Assembly: GCA_025331445.1 (NCBI GenBank)
Contig: JAIWNE010000017.1
Span: 310,001 to 374,000, forward strand
From: Blakeslea trispora
Lineage: Eukaryota; Mucoromycota; Mucoromycetes; Mucorales; Choanephoraceae
Direction: 5' to 3'
Length of the DNA: 64,000 nucleotides
Positions 20,395 through 32,989 of the stretch are shown piece after piece. The notes beneath the pieces are model-generated. The model saw only the letters and a program-made list of their open reading frames with translations, had not been told where the DNA came from and did not search any database. How positions within the stretch are numbered: the first letter of the stretch is position 1; every line of letters begins with the position of its first letter. The position numbers and the translations under genes were made by a program.

Positions 20395-20902
20395 GTTAGC
20401 TTTCTCGCTGCTCATCTGTTCGGCATGTCGACATCTCAAACTTACATGAGCATGCAAGATGGTAAGCTATCTCGGATGTCGTGTTTGGCTTGTCTGAACA
20501 TGAACTCCTTAAGAATTGAAGTCTATAATTGTATATAAAAATCTACATTATAATTGGATTAAGTAATCCCACCAACATTATGTCAGTCTAGAATGATTTC
20601 ATAAGCAAGTGCTATGAATCTGGACTGAAGAAGATGATAAGCAATAAGTCTTGCTAAAGAAAGTAAAATGTCAATATGTCATTAAAGGTGACACAAACTA
20701 GTTTATGACATTGTTCTCTTGAATATCCAGATTTAGTAAAGAGTAAAGACTAAAGGAAGTCAAAGACGTAATAGCAATAGTAGATAGCAATGGGTATAAA
20801 TACTCTCATTTATTTTGTTCATAATAAAGGCATACATAAAAACAGTCTCAAACTATTTACTATACTTGTCCCCTTTCTATTTCTATTTACCTAAATTTCA
20901 CA
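20395..20902 (+). repeat. Probable 5' LTR of a truncated Ty3-type element
   Basis: It lies directly upstream of a gag gene. TATAAATA is at 20795-20802, an AATAAAG signal is near 20822, and the region ends CACA followed by a T-run, just as in the outer chromovirus LTR/leader junction. The left end (TGTTAGC at 20395) is a guess because no second copy exists in the window. Confidence 0.4.
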
Positions 20903-20926
20903 TTTTTTAGTTTGAATTCAATCAAT

Positions 20927-22089
20927 ATGTCTGCCTCTGAACAAACTGCTATGAACTCTCCTGTTGATGTTGAAGCTGGTGTTGCTCCCTCTCCTGTTGA
21001 ACCTGTTGATCAACCTATAGATGTTGAGATGGAATCTGCTGCTGATGAAGGTGACTCGAATGTATTCATCAACATTAATGAAAAGGCTACCACCGAGATG
21101 TTGTTGAAGTCGGCTGAAGAAGATTTGGCTATGAAGAAGAACGATTACCTGATTTTGCCTGGTCATTACCTCGCTGCCTCTAAGGTGAACCCCACTTCGC
21201 AGCATACCAAGAATGCTAGTGAAGCTCAAAAGTAAGCCCAACGGTTGTACTTGAAAGCTGAGGAGTTGTTAAAAGTGCTGAAGTCAGTACATACTCCTGT
21301 GTCAATGCCGGATGTGAAGAAGAGCATTTTAGTACCTGCTAATCTTCCCTTTCTGCAATTAAATTCTGATGTAGTCATCAGACGAGAAAAAGATTCGTAT
21401 GATTCTGTATATGATTTCTGTCAAGAATTTGTGACCATTTTGAAAGCTCATTCTTTATCACTGGATGATAACTGGGAAAGACTTTTGCCTATATGTTTAA
21501 GCAAAGAAGATCGCTCATGGTTTGAAGACAAACTGAAGAACAAGGCTTTGATTTGGAAGATGGCTGAGAGCAAGTTGCTTGATAAGTATGACACTCCATT
21601 CCGTAAGTTCTTGAATATGGGCAGGGTCTGGTCTATGAAACAAGAGAAAGATGAATCTGCTCGTGCTTTTGGTTCGAAGTTTCAAAAGTATAGAAGACAA
21701 GCAGGCCTTGAAGATGGTGTACAGTTGGTTCTTTGTTTCTGGTGGAACTTGCGTCAGGAAGTCAGTGAGGCTTGTCTCATCCCTTTGTCCGCCAACTATG
21801 GTACAAAACTGCCTTCTAAGATAGAAGACACTATTGACTTGGTGAGTGCTACCACTCGTGATTCTTCCTCTTTGTTGACGAACCCTGGTGAGTCGAAGTC
21901 TGCTGCTGTTGCTGATGAGTTCTCTGGTGACAGAAAAGGAAAGAAGCGTGCTTCGGTTGGTGAAGATAGAGGAAAGTCTAAGAAGTCTTGGACTTTCAAC
22001 CAGGCGTTGAAGAAGAAGCATTGTTATGCCTGCCATGCTCCTTGGGTCCCTGGCCACAACTGTCCAGGTAGAGAAAGAAACGCTCAAGA
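20927..22089 (+). pseudogene. gag: gag of a truncated LTR retrotransposon
   Basis: ATG at 20927 starts MSASEQTAMNS. The frame is open to a TAA at 21233-21235, then stays open in the same frame to 22089. The N-terminus is acidic. The gag core has FCQEFVTILKAHSLSLDDNWERLL, then ARAFGSKFQKYRRQAG; the zinc-knuckle-like CYACHAPWVPGHNC lies near 22022-22063. The layout resembles the chromovirus gags at 2022 and 12626, but the sequence is clearly different. Coding ends where an LTR begins at 22090, so the last codons to 22129 are LTR sequence. No protease, RT or integrase follows. Confidence 0.75.
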
Positions 22090-22517
22090 TGTTGTATACA
22101 GCCTACATTCTACCCTATCTGGGTTATAATACAGACCTAAACGTGCTCACGGCTCTACAGTTATAACTGGCTATAGCTTAATTGACATCTAAACTCAGTC
22201 TAAAATAAAAGATCGGATCACACTTCATTTGTATCAAGTACACTTGGATTGAAGCACAAATAGTGAATTATGGTTTATACACAAGAGGTACTCACTCTTT
22301 ATCCATTACACCAAAAATAAGCTATTATCCATGTCACTCAGTTAAATTAAGGATTGTTACTCAGTCATCGTAAAAAATATAAATACTAGGCACATATTTG
22401 AAATAAACGCGGATCAGATTCAGATCTATCTTTTTTGGCCGTTCTGGTTCTAATCGACTTTATTTGTCTTCACCTTTTTGTTATATTTTGTGCCTGTTAT
22501 ATTCTACGAATATAACA
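22090..22517 (+). repeat. LTR copy A (428 bp), cutting off gag
   Basis: Starts TGTTGTATAC, ends GAATATAACA, and is nearly the same as 25385-25835 in reverse orientation. A TATA-like AAATATAAATAC is near 22375-22386. The last 23 bases are an inverted repeat (TGTTATATTC / GAATATAACA). The 5-bp flanks (CAAGA and ATGAG) do not match, so this is not a clean solo LTR. It is probably the 5' LTR of an element whose remainder, with the rest of gag, has been deleted. Confidence 0.8.
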
Positions 22518-23729
22518 ATGAGTGCAGTTTTTTATTTTACCTAACTGCTGGAATGTCTGTTATTCATTTTGCCAGTCATTATTTGACTTAAAGACACTTA
22601 CAGCAACAACGAGTCCTTCTCCATGTGCTCATGTTGCTTCAGTGATGGTGATGAGAGATCTCAAGATCGGCATTTAGTCATGATCGTAAATTTCTTGTAC
22701 TACCATCTTAAAATTTAAAAGTATGAATAACAAACACCTTCTCTAAACCTTGCTATTTTATTTTTTACACTTTTTTACACTTCTTTAGCTTTCTACACCT
22801 TGTTATGATTACACAAAAAATTTAAAAATGGCTCTTCAGCCTTTGGCTTTATAATTAAATGGCTTATGCTTCTTTATCATCTCTTTCAGCTTGATATCTT
22901 TATTTTGTCATATATCTGACTTTACTTTAGGATTACCTTCCAAATACCTCTTCTTTACCTTTAAATTAAATTTGCATACATACTCTCTATTTTTTTACAC
23001 AGATTATTTCACCTCACTTGGCCCATCCCCCCATTTACCATTTTTGTACATATTTTCTGCATAAAATCTGAAATCGAACCCCCCCATTTTATTGTCTCTT
23101 CCTTTTCACTGCTATTTTGTTCCCTTTTCAGTCAAATCTCTTTCTCACAGATTATTTTTCTTAGTCTTTTTACTTATTTATGGCCTCTGACATGTAAGAA
23201 AAACCGAGATCAACTCATCTCCTCGGATCAGCTTCAAACTCGAAAACTAACCTCCCATTACCCTTTATATCACACTTCGACAAAAAAAACCTTCCCTTTT
23301 ATCATTTATTCTCTCTGTATAGCTAACCTCTAAAAGCAAAGTGAGTCTGAACTCACTTATTTTATCCTAGACTCAAACGCTGGATTTTTTAGAACTCCTC
23401 TGCGCTGTGGTGGTTGAAGTTTGGAAAAAATAATCTGCCATATATATTTCACGTTATCCTTCATTCAAATTGTATATTTGTTACATTGGTTTCATGATAG
23501 CAAACAAAGGCATGAAGCTTTTTGCTTACAATTGGTAGTCAAAATGTTTGTTACATTTGTTTCTGAGGACGTTTAAATTAGAGAGTTAACCAACCAACAT
23601 CATACAAATTAATCCATCTTTGAGATGTTCCATACAAACATCGATAGAAAGCATACTGAATAAATGGCTGTCTAAAATAGTACTACAAATAAAGGACATT
23701 TATCTCAATGATCATAAACTCTCGTAAAA
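22518..23729. other. No gene recognised
   Basis: AT-rich and, on the plus strand, T/C-rich in the middle (22740-23400). There is no supported open frame, RNA gene or repeat with a partner in the window. It is probably remnant noncoding sequence between LTR copies. Confidence 0.5.
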
Positions 23730-23734
23730 GTAGG

Positions 23735-23987
23735 TGTTATGTAACGTGTATACTTTTGTATGAGAATGTATAATAAAGACTATTGAGTACTTTTTGAGAC
23801 TGTTAGTAGCTTTATTAAAACTTCAGAGAGAGAAGAAGGATTTATAATACACGTTTAATTGCTACAGGGATAAAAGTTGAGGATTCCTAATCAGGAGATT
23901 CGTAATACATTGGGTGAACACCTCTTGTGGAGGTTAAAGGGATATTTAAATATAAGATAATCAAGAGATTAGGACCGTTCTATAACA
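23735..23987. repeat. Solo LTR (253 bp)
   Basis: TGTTATGTAACG...CGTTCTATAACA, with TG/CA ends, imperfect terminal inverted repeats and target duplication GTAGG at 23730-23734 and 23988-23992. There is no internal region. It differs in sequence from the other LTRs in the window. Orientation cannot be set with confidence. Confidence 0.75.
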
Positions 23988-23992
23988 GTAGG

Positions 23993-24769
23993 TTTGGTGA
24001 TTTACAATCTACTTTGTTTTCGTTAAAACTTGAACAACCAATTTGAATTTCAAATTAGTATGAGACAAACATCTGTTGCATTATCTTTGACGAACAGTAT
24101 TTTAACAAATGTTCTAAAGAATATCGGAAGCAAATGATTGCTTTATAATGTAATGCTGTTTATTGAATTCATCCAATAACTAACAGTATATTATAGCAAT
24201 AAAGTAATATCCACCCATCTAATCATTCCAGTTATCTAGATCAAACAGACAATGGTCAGCACATCCAGTTAGTGTGAGAACATCTATTGAGACACTACCA
24301 GAATAAGGATTTCAAGATGCATAGAACAAAAAGTTCCAGATGAAGATAATTTTATTTACAACTGAAAGTGTTAGGATGCTTTCGTTTCTTTATTACTAAC
24401 TTGACATACCTGCCGAAATGCTTAGATGTATGAGACATCGATTTTCAGAGTCTATTCGCTGTTTTATCCAAACTAACCTATCGGATTGCCCCTATTTCAA
24501 GAAAAAACTAAGCACTGACATAGATATACTTTGAATGCGAAGGCGCATGTAGGAGTATAATACCCCTTGTTATAGTAAGATGCATTGTCACATAAATTAA
24601 TAACGCTATTCTTTATTGACACATATCCTAAAGAATAGAAGAAAACAACACTTACATTTCTAACATAAGGATACTTGCTTTTTATAAATAAAAGACGATT
24701 CGAAATGATTTGGAAGCAGATTATCTTTATCTTATCGAATTTTACCTACCTATCCGTTAATTTTTAACT
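23993..24769. other. No gene recognised; 5' flank of the gene at 24770
   Basis: AT-rich with no supported coding region. The last 100 bases lead into the ATG at 24770 and may include its promoter, but no clear TATA box or other signal stands out. Confidence 0.5.
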
Positions 24770-26087
24770 ATGCCTTCAAACAGAAAAATCAGTGCTATCC
24801 TCGAGTTCTGTCGTCAAACCTCTGACAATGTCATCAGTTTGAAGAATGAACTCGCTTCTGTCAAACAAGAGATGACAGAAATGAAACAAATGATGATTGC
24901 TAACAACAATACAGGACGAAGCTTCAGTAACGATAAATTGAATTAAATGATGTAACTTTGTATTTATCTCTTTAACTTGTTTGATAAAAAACTTAGTCAA
25001 CCAAAACAGCTTCTCAATTTACCAAGATGATGATGAAGCTCCCACTGCTCCATCAATTCAATGTCCATTACCATCTCAGTTAGATAATGACAAACCAGTG
25101 TTCGATCAAAGGACTAAGTATTTTATAGAAAGCTGGTTGAAGGATGCTGTTGTTATCAGCCCTGACGATAACAGCAATGTTGTCGATGCAAAATTGGCCA
25201 AGTTAAATTCGTATAAGGAGATGATTGTCTCTTTGGGGTCTGTAGCCGTTGATATGATGACTAAAGATTTGGATTTGAGTGATGTGAACTGGCCAGCTAT
25301 ACCCTATCGAAATCTCTCTAAAGTTCAAAAAGAAAAGGCTAATCACTTCCTCCGGTCATTGTATAAAACAAAAAGCATTCCTGCTGTTATATTCGTAGAA
25401 TATAACAGGCACAAAATATAACAAAAAGGTGAAGACAAATAAAGTCGATTAGAACCAGAACGGCCAAAAAAGATAGATCTGAATCTGATCCGCGTTTATT
25501 TCAAATATGTGCCTAGTATTTATATTTTTTACGATGACTGAGTAACAATCCTTAATTTAACTGAGTAACAATCCTTAATTTAACTGAGTGACATGGATAA
25601 TAGCTTATTTTTGGTGTAATGGATAAAGAGTGAGTACCTCTTGTGTATAAACCATAATTCACTATTTGTGCTTCAATCCAAGTGTACTTGATACAAATGA
25701 AGTGTGATCCGATCTTTTATTTTAGACTGAGTTTAGATGTCAATTAAGCTATAGCCAGTTATAACTGTAGAGCCGTGAGCACGTTTAGGTCTGTATTATA
25801 ACCCAGATAGGGTAGAATGTAGGCTGTATACAACACCTGCAGATCTTTGCATTAACTCATGGCTGGAGGAAGAGATGTTAAAGCATTTCTATCATTCAAA
25901 GAGACAGTCTAGAAGAAAGAGGGTAATTTGATGTGATCCTTCTCAATCATTTTTACTGACATTACTTTAGGATATTCAACAGGCTGCATCTTCGATTGAT
26001 TTGGAAGAAATTCCAAATGCTGAGGGTTCGTTCAATAGCCTGATGAGCTATGAGAATGAAGCCAGCACAAGCCGATCTCCAAATTGA
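24770..26087 (+). pseudogene. Coiled-coil protein gene interrupted by a solo LTR
   Basis: Function not recognised. My model: exon 1 24770-24926 (MPSNRKISAILEF, then a heptad-like stretch rich in Lys, Glu and Met); intron 24927-24996 (GTAACG...CTTAG); exon 2 24997-25384 resuming at 25841-25922; intron 25923-25970 (GTAATT...TTTAG); exon 3 25971-26087. The frame is open throughout and fits across both introns and across the LTR once one CCTGC is discounted, which strongly supports a real gene. Exon 2 has a Trp-containing alpha-helical segment (VNWPAIPYRNLSKVQKEKA) and a basic stretch (KRQSRRKR) before intron 2. The coiled-coil-first layout resembles the accessory genes of the Tnp2 element next door, so it may also be transposon-derived. 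Confidence 0.65.
25385..25835 (-). repeat. Solo LTR copy B (451 bp) inside a gene
   Basis: Reverse-orientation partner of 22090-22517, with TG/CA ends and target duplication CCTGC at 25380-25384 and 25836-25840. It carries one extra tandem copy of a 23-bp unit (CTGAGTAACAATCC...) around 25540-25585 that copy A has once. It sits in exon 2 of the gene at 24770-26087. Confidence 0.9.
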
Positions 26088-26253
26088 AGGTAGTGTATAG
26101 AAAGCTTCTAATGCTTGAATTTATTTTTGTTTAGGTTAAAAGGGGGCCTGTGCACACTGGGCCCAAATTTGTAATATGTTGTAGCCGGAGCTTCAAAACC
26201 TATATTCTGAAAGTTTCCGAATATGGTAATCAATATTGACGGAGTTCTGACCA

Positions 26254-26530
26254 CACTACGGGTAAAAGCTTGTCTGTTTTATATCTGAAAAACCCTGTTT
26301 GGGATATCTAACCGACTTTGTCGGTTAACGACAGAAAAAGACAAAACACAGACTAATCGGTTTAAGGGTTTATTAGGCCTTTAACCAACAATTTTCTCGC
26401 TGCTTAAAAATTGTCGGTTAAAGGGTGTTTTAGACTTTTAACTGACAGGAAATTTATGCCCGTTAAAGGGTGTTTTAGGCTTTTAACTGACAGATAATGC
26501 ATGTCGGTTAAAGGGCAATCCTTTGATCTT
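26254..26530. repeat. Left tip with subterminal GTCGGTTAAAGG repeats
   Basis: The CACTACGGG tip is followed by several copies of a TTAACCGAC / GTCGGTTAAAGG motif in both orientations (near 26308-26328, 26414-26425, 26468-26480 and 26505-26517), including TAACCGACTTTGTCGGTTA. CACTA elements carry arrays of short subterminal repeats bound by their own accessory protein. The right tip (40740-41012) mirrors this. Confidence 0.75.
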
Positions 26531-27752
26531 ATTTGCTTTCTTGATTAAAACACCCTTGATACCATTGGCTTAAAAGACCTCTTGTACTTCTTTCGGTCTT
26601 TATATCCCTTTACTCCCATAGGATCTCTCACGTTACATTATTACACAATTTTTTCAATTACACTCCTTTGCTATTTGACCCTAGTGTAAAGATGTATGCT
26701 CTATTTGGCAGTTGTTGCTTTTCTTTATTGGCTAGTATGCTTTCGTTACTACTCTTTTCGTACTCGGTTAAAATATATTACGGAAGGCTTTTTTTAAATT
26801 CTTTTATATAATTGGTTTATTCATAATCATTATTACTATATACGATCTATCTATGGGATTTGTGTCCATATATTATTGGCTAATCCAATGCTCAATATAC
26901 TGGGTCCCCCGTACTCATTTGTACCTCTTTACCTAGCCTTGGGTATTGCAGTATTCATATTTTGTGCTTACCTTTAGAACCGTTGTTTTCAGAGCTATAC
27001 GTTTATTATTCAGTCAGGGAACCAGAATAAGACAGAAGCAGTTTGTATCTCTTCTTGAGGCCATTAGACGATCTTTGTAAAAGAAAAAGAATATAGTGAA
27101 ATAAAAAGAAAGGGTTATTAGAATCATTGCAAACGCAAATGTTAGAAATTATTTACCTTTTCATTATGATAAACATCACCTTCGCAGTAAGATCCATCAG
27201 ATAGAACATCTACAAAATATATCAAATGCAAAATTAGATCGAGCTTATTCAGTTGCATCTTATTTTTTTATCTTTACTTACAATTTGAGAGTATTAAAGG
27301 ATTGGGCTTTCTTCACACACTTTAGGAAGGGCAAGGTAAATAGTTATGACTATCAAAAGAAAGCGTTAGCTTCGTTTCAATGAGAAGATTCTATCATTTA
27401 CCTTTTTTGCGAAAAGTAACAGGAACGAAAACTTGTACTTGCACGATAATACTATACAGTAATTCATATTAATAATTGTTTTCTTTTTATTTTTAGTAAT
27501 AGATACATACCATGAACCACTATAAATAGTTTAAAGAAAGAACGAAAGGAAAAAGAAACTAAAAAATTTTAATTGGTTTTTAACGATTTAAATGTTTTGT
27601 CCTAAGCCACTTGGTGTTTAAACATGTTTCATTCAAATTCCGATTGTGTCAAATCAATTCAAATCAAAGTATCTAATGCTGACAGTATAAAAGACTTTGT
27701 GCCTGATTTCATTTTGTTGATTGTCTTTATCATCATTTTATATAATTCAAAC

Positions 27753-28837
27753 ATGTTTCACACTACCACTTCCAACAACACCAACGCTAATGCCGTTGCT
27801 GTTCCCATTCCTGTACCTAACGCTGTCAGCATCAGCGGTACTGTCTCTACTCCTCGCCAGAACAACACGGCCATCAACAGAGAGTACAAGAGTTGAAGCG
27901 AGCCCTTGCTAACACCAATCAGCAGCTTCAAAGTGTCGAGGCCAAGAACAACCAGCTATCTCGCCAGCTGAGTGACTTGAATGAGAAATTTACTACCAAC
28001 TCACTGCCATAATACCAAGTTTGATTCCCTGGCACTAAAGACGATTTAAGATACTCCGTGTTAGTACTATCCATAATCTATTCTTTCGGCTTTACTCATC
28101 GTTTCTATTTAGTGTCTTAAATCGATATTAAAAGAGAACAGCTCGGCGAAGATGGCTGGAGACTAGATGAGACACTAATCAATGGTCCTTACAATGGACA
28201 AAAAGTGAAGACAATCATCAGCAATTTTGAAGTACATCACACGTACTTTATTATTCTTCGTGATAAAGTCTGGAGCTCTACAGACAGAGCAAACTTTGTC
28301 AAGTATGTCCTTGGCAAACGCTTCAACAGCCTTCGTGACGAAAAAAAGAAGAAGATTTGCCAGAAGAAGCTAGAGAAGAAATGCAAAGAAAGAATATTTA
28401 TGCGACTCGCAAATCACAAGTAAGATATTTTGATTACAAGTTCTCAAATTTGCAATCGCTAACAACAATATTTTGATAAATAGATCTTGAAGAGAAGAAG
28501 AAACACGTACAGCAATTTCAAGCATCGCTTCAAGTTACTATGGAACGGATGCCGAGTGCACTTCAGTACTCGTTCAGAAATGGTTTCAGACAAGAGGATG
28601 AGTTGGATGCTGAGGTGAAGAAGTAAGATAAGAAAGACTCCAAAATACAGAACAGAAAAGGTTAGTAGACCACAGCAAACTATTGTGAATATAATAACTA
28701 ATTTGCTTAAATATTGTGACGAGTTTTTTGATGAGTTGGATGCAATTCGCAACGCCAACACAAAAGCCAGAAACCGTCGATTTATACCACCAAGATTGGT
28801 TCAAGAATTCGGAAGGATCACACACCATGACTTCTGA
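27753..28837 (+). pseudogene. Coiled-coil accessory gene, left arm
   Basis: ATG at 27753 starts MFHTTTSNNTNAN, with an Ala/Val/Pro-rich start. A coiled coil follows in shifted frames (LKRALANTNQQLQS, then NQLSRQLSDLNEKF). Later exons read NFEVHHTYFIILRDKVWSSTDRANF, a Lys-rich basic helix, and a C-terminal part with DELDAIRNANTKARNRRF, stopping at about 28837. The mirror copy at 38410-39501 shares the same order, which shows that this is a real gene of the element. I do not recognise a family. By position it could be the TnpA-like binding partner of CACTA transposases. Frame changes near 27885 and 28010-28130 break it. Confidence 0.55.
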
Positions 28838-28959
28838 AAACTTGCTGCTTTGCCAACATGGGCTATTGATAATAATTCTGTTTAGCCTTTTCTTAAATCT
28901 TTGTAATAAATATTGAAAAAAAAATATCCTTTGTTTGTTACAGAATTTTATTTGGTAAA

Positions 28960-31900
28960 TCAACAACGACATGATTTTGGAAAGGTTGTATTAACATGTG
29001 AACTAGTGAATCATTTTTTGTACTGGCAAAATTGAATAAGAACTAACATTTTCGTATTACATCGAAAAGGACGCATATAAGGTCCAGTGTACTGAGATAA
29101 ATTTTCTTTACCGGTACGAGGATTCTTGAACCGGTGAACGAAAGCAAAGTAATGGTTCAAGTAGCATGTTTTGCCATTGGTATCAGTAAACTGTGCCTGA
29201 TGACAAAAAAGTAATCGACTGATCCAGCACGCAGATGCTCGGTAGTGTCTGTATATTGAACCTCCAAATCATCGTTTTCGAAATCATCCTGCGAAAGGCA
29301 TTGAAATCGATGCCGACATTGCTTCCTGTTAGTCTAGAACTGTAAGTGGATCCAAGCACATCGATCTTTTTGAATTTTTGACGTTGTTGATAACGACAAT
29401 CGGTTTACTGTATTGTCTTCCGTAATATTCAACTAAACATTGAAAGTGTTCTGGTTTCAAGTGCTTAGGAGCCCCTCGGGCCCAAGTGAGAGGCACTCTA
29501 CCGTCTCTGGTCATGGATTCAAAGCCCATAGGATTTCCACCTTTTGTGAGTACTTGATCATATCCCCTAATGAATAAGGAATACCAGGTCCTATGATACC
29601 TGATCTTGCAATAAATCCTCACTTGTTTGAATAATATTGTTGTTGTTGTTTTCTGTAGTTTGGTTCATTTCGTAGTTGTTTGATGTATATGAAAGAAAAG
29701 TATTTCTAATAAAAAACAAATGGAATACGATTGATGCTCTAAATGTCTTGATTTAGTTGGATACTACCAATTGATTATTAGCATGGTGACACAATTCTCT
29801 TTTGGCATTATCATTCGAAAAACTCTAAAACTTTAACTGATATAATTGAGATAGGGCTGAAAGCTATTCGTAGATTTCCAAATCTTACAGTTATTGGTGT
29901 ATAACATTATGCCAACACTATTACGCTACAGGCAAAAGACAATTGTAACAAACAAAACATAAACCAAAAATGGTAAGAACGTGTCACGCTCTGTTTAAAT
30001 TTGAAGCGGAAGTTTAGTTTTAGTCTAGTTTCTTTTGGCTTTTTTTGTTTTCTCTTTTTTATGTATTAGCTTCTCTTTAATGTTGCATCTTCAATAGGCA
30101 TGACAAACCATAAACTACGCGTAGTAAATCAACCATAAACTTGGTATGCATAGGCAGTAGAAAATAAACGTGATAATAATGTAAGCAAATATGTTAAGTT
30201 TTTTTTGTTTTTATTCTAAATTTTTTTAATGATATTGATAGGTATATGTAGGTAATATATAAAAAAAAAACAATGGAAAGTCATTAAGGAGTATCCAGCA
30301 TTTAGAAGGGAGGTTGACAGCTAAAATAATAAAAAAACAAGTAGATTTAAAGGGGTATCCAATACAAAAGTAAGTGATCTGATCTAATCCTACTTCTAAT
30401 TATCTCTCTATTTATATTTTCGAAAGTAGGATGTTTATAATATCTAGATTATTGTTGATGTATAAAATGATTCTTCGATGTCGATATCCAGAATCATGAT
30501 AGTTCAAGTACGCACTAAGGGTGGCGAGAATACTAATGGAAGCTTTCGATGTCAGACTCATTGGAACGTAAATAACATTATTATATTGAATAGAAGATTG
30601 ATTGGTGATTTAGTATAGGTTCTATATTATGTATTCATACGATTTTGTATGTTTTTTCACCATGCTTGTGATTTATTTTTACATTTTTAAGAAAGAGTTG
30701 TTTCTTTCGAAGTTAAACGCCCAGAAGCAAGAGACTGGACCCCATTTATGCATACAGTCGCGGAGATGCAGCATAAATGGAAATTGGGCGGGACAGATTC
30801 AGAGTCGTAGGCAAGTTCATATTTTTGGCAAAGTTTAAGAGATGAGTGTGAACTACATCAATGTCGGAAATTTTTATAACACCAGAATCAAGGATTCGGA
30901 AAGCATGGATCAACTCCATCATGTGCATGTAAACAGAGGCATCAAGAGCGGGAGGACAAAGGAGAGCATGGGCCATAGAGGTCATAAAGTCTTTGAATTC
31001 GACTGCTTTGACATATGGGAACCCAGTTTTTGTAATCTTTTTTTGACATAGGATTGCCAGAGCTTGGGGATTGAAATCCATTGATATTGCATGATCTTTT
31101 GAACCTTCAGATAAGCATCTTCCGGCATCATTTTATTAAAGCAGTTTTGCAGCACCCAAGTACAGAACGTGAATAGGCTCAATAGCCAACAGTCTTAGGA
31201 AAGTAAGGTAACTTGAAAAGCACCGAAAAACGAACACCACTTTCTTGCTCTAATTCTTGTCGGTGTTTTGCTGTCACAGCCTTCTTCCAAGCACGAGAGC
31301 TGCCTCTGTTTTCTCTCGGGTTCTTCTTCTCCAAGTGTCACAATTCCAGTTGCAATAGTTTCTTTGGTTGCCAGGTCCTGCAATGCTTGGAAACTGTGTA
31401 TGACACAAGTGACAACCGAAATTACTATTGAAGGACATGCTACTTGCTAGTTTTTGGTTGCTGGAAGATCCAACAGATTGTAGCTAGGCACGCCCTACAT
31501 TGTTTTTGACAACTGAACCATCTTTCATCCATTACCATTTCCACACCTTCTAACAAACGAGCAACTCATCCACCAATGGCTTCAAGTAATGATTGAATGC
31601 CGTAGGTAGGAGGTTCTTTAGGACCAGGAATGACTCCTACGAGTATCATGTTCTTTTTGAGGTCACGGCCGTTGGCTTTAGGTAAGTTTTGTATAGTGAG
31701 GTATATACACCCTACACTATAATGGGCATAAATGGACCAAACCAGTCAACGTTCAGAGTGAGGAGCAGTTATAGTCACCGAGGAAGGCGAAAGGAAGAGG
31801 ATCGTTTGGAAGTGCCTTAACTCAGCGAAACCAGTACCATCGTAAATGTAAGCATATAGCCAGGAACAGTCTCGCGCTTTCCATTCGTTAATCTGGTCAG

Positions 31901-32948
31901 CAAACCTTGGCGCAGAAAGAATTTTTGAGTGTGGAATGATTGAGCAGTACGGATATTCTTTTGAGGGACAAGTCTTGCAACTCTCTTGTGTAACGTAGTC
32001 ATATACTTTGCCTGTACAGTATCTTTCTGACTTCTTTGGCTTGAATACTGCATTTTGAAGTCTTGGTTGCAAACAATATCTCACCTCCAGGCTGGTTCTT
32101 CTTGTTCATAGAGATGTGGCAACTGGTACAGACATTGTAGAATTTTATACCATCATTACTCAGTTTGAAAAGTGGCTTCTTTTCAAGAACGTTGCCAATG
32201 TTCTTGGAAAGCGGAATGCATCGTTTTGGAATTTCCAACAAACTGTTAAGATCTTGCATGTATTTTTCGATCTGGTTGCGAGGAGTACTGTTGTTGAACA
32301 TGTCAGTAACCAGCTGAAAGAGGATCTTGGAAGAAGGGCTTTGAGGAAGTTTATCAGCTAAGTTGAGAAAATAAACGAGTTGGTATTAGACTACTTGTAC
32401 TAAAACAGCTATTATAGAACTACTTACATAGAAGATCAAATTCAGAAGGTGTAGCAGGCTCAGGCTCAGGCTCGGACTCAGCTGGAGATGCAGTTGTAGG
32501 CTCAGGTTCAGTTGCAGTTACTGGCTCAGGCTCAGTAGAAGCATTAACAGGCTCTTCTATTTCATCAATTTGCATTGGATCTACTGAAGATAATTTTATC
32601 AGTTCTTTCTCTTTATGCAGACATCACAGTTTAACAAATTTACCAGAGTTTGATGGTTGTTCAGCCAATTCAGTTGTTGGATTAAGGAAATGAGGAGTAC
32701 GTCTGTTGATTGAGTTCTCTATGGATTGAGAGGTAAAGAATTAGAATTAAATGTGAATTGACTGAATCAGAGATAGATCACTTACTGTTGATTTCAAGCC
32801 ATTCTTGATAGGGCATCTTATCATACTTGTTGTGAATTTTATGAGAACGATGGGTAGAAGGCTTGATGAACTTGGCCTCTTCAGGTCTGATTTTGCAGAT
32901 GTCACAAAAACAGTAGATCAAAGTGTTTCTAGTAGGCATAGCAGGCAT
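28960..32948 (-). pseudogene. Tnp2-type transposase, left arm
   Basis: ATG at 32948 (MPAMPTRNTLIYCFCDICK) starts a Cys-containing N-terminal exon ending near 32790 at a GTAAGT donor. Further exons carry an acidic Glu/Pro-repeat linker, STPRNQIEKYMQDLN, YNVCTSCH, a decayed core near 31750-32100, FPYVKAVEFKDF (31000-31040), and a C-terminal part including PVQESSYR-like sequence near 29100. It is clearly more broken than its mirror copy at 34531-38260. A diverged LTR (30312-30640) interrupts its C-terminal region. The family call rests on the right-arm copy. Confidence 0.7.
30312..30640 (+). repeat. Decayed LTR copy in the left arm
   Basis: Matches the solo LTR at 14852-15236 over most of its length in the same orientation, starting from the shared TTGACAGCTAAAA. 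It lacks a base or a few bases relative to that copy about every 10-20 nt. It has no counterpart in the right arm, so it arrived after the arms formed. The ends are too decayed to identify a target duplication. Confidence 0.75.
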
Positions 32949-32989
32949 TTCAAGGTAAATTAAATAGAATGTGAGATGGATAGTAGTTT

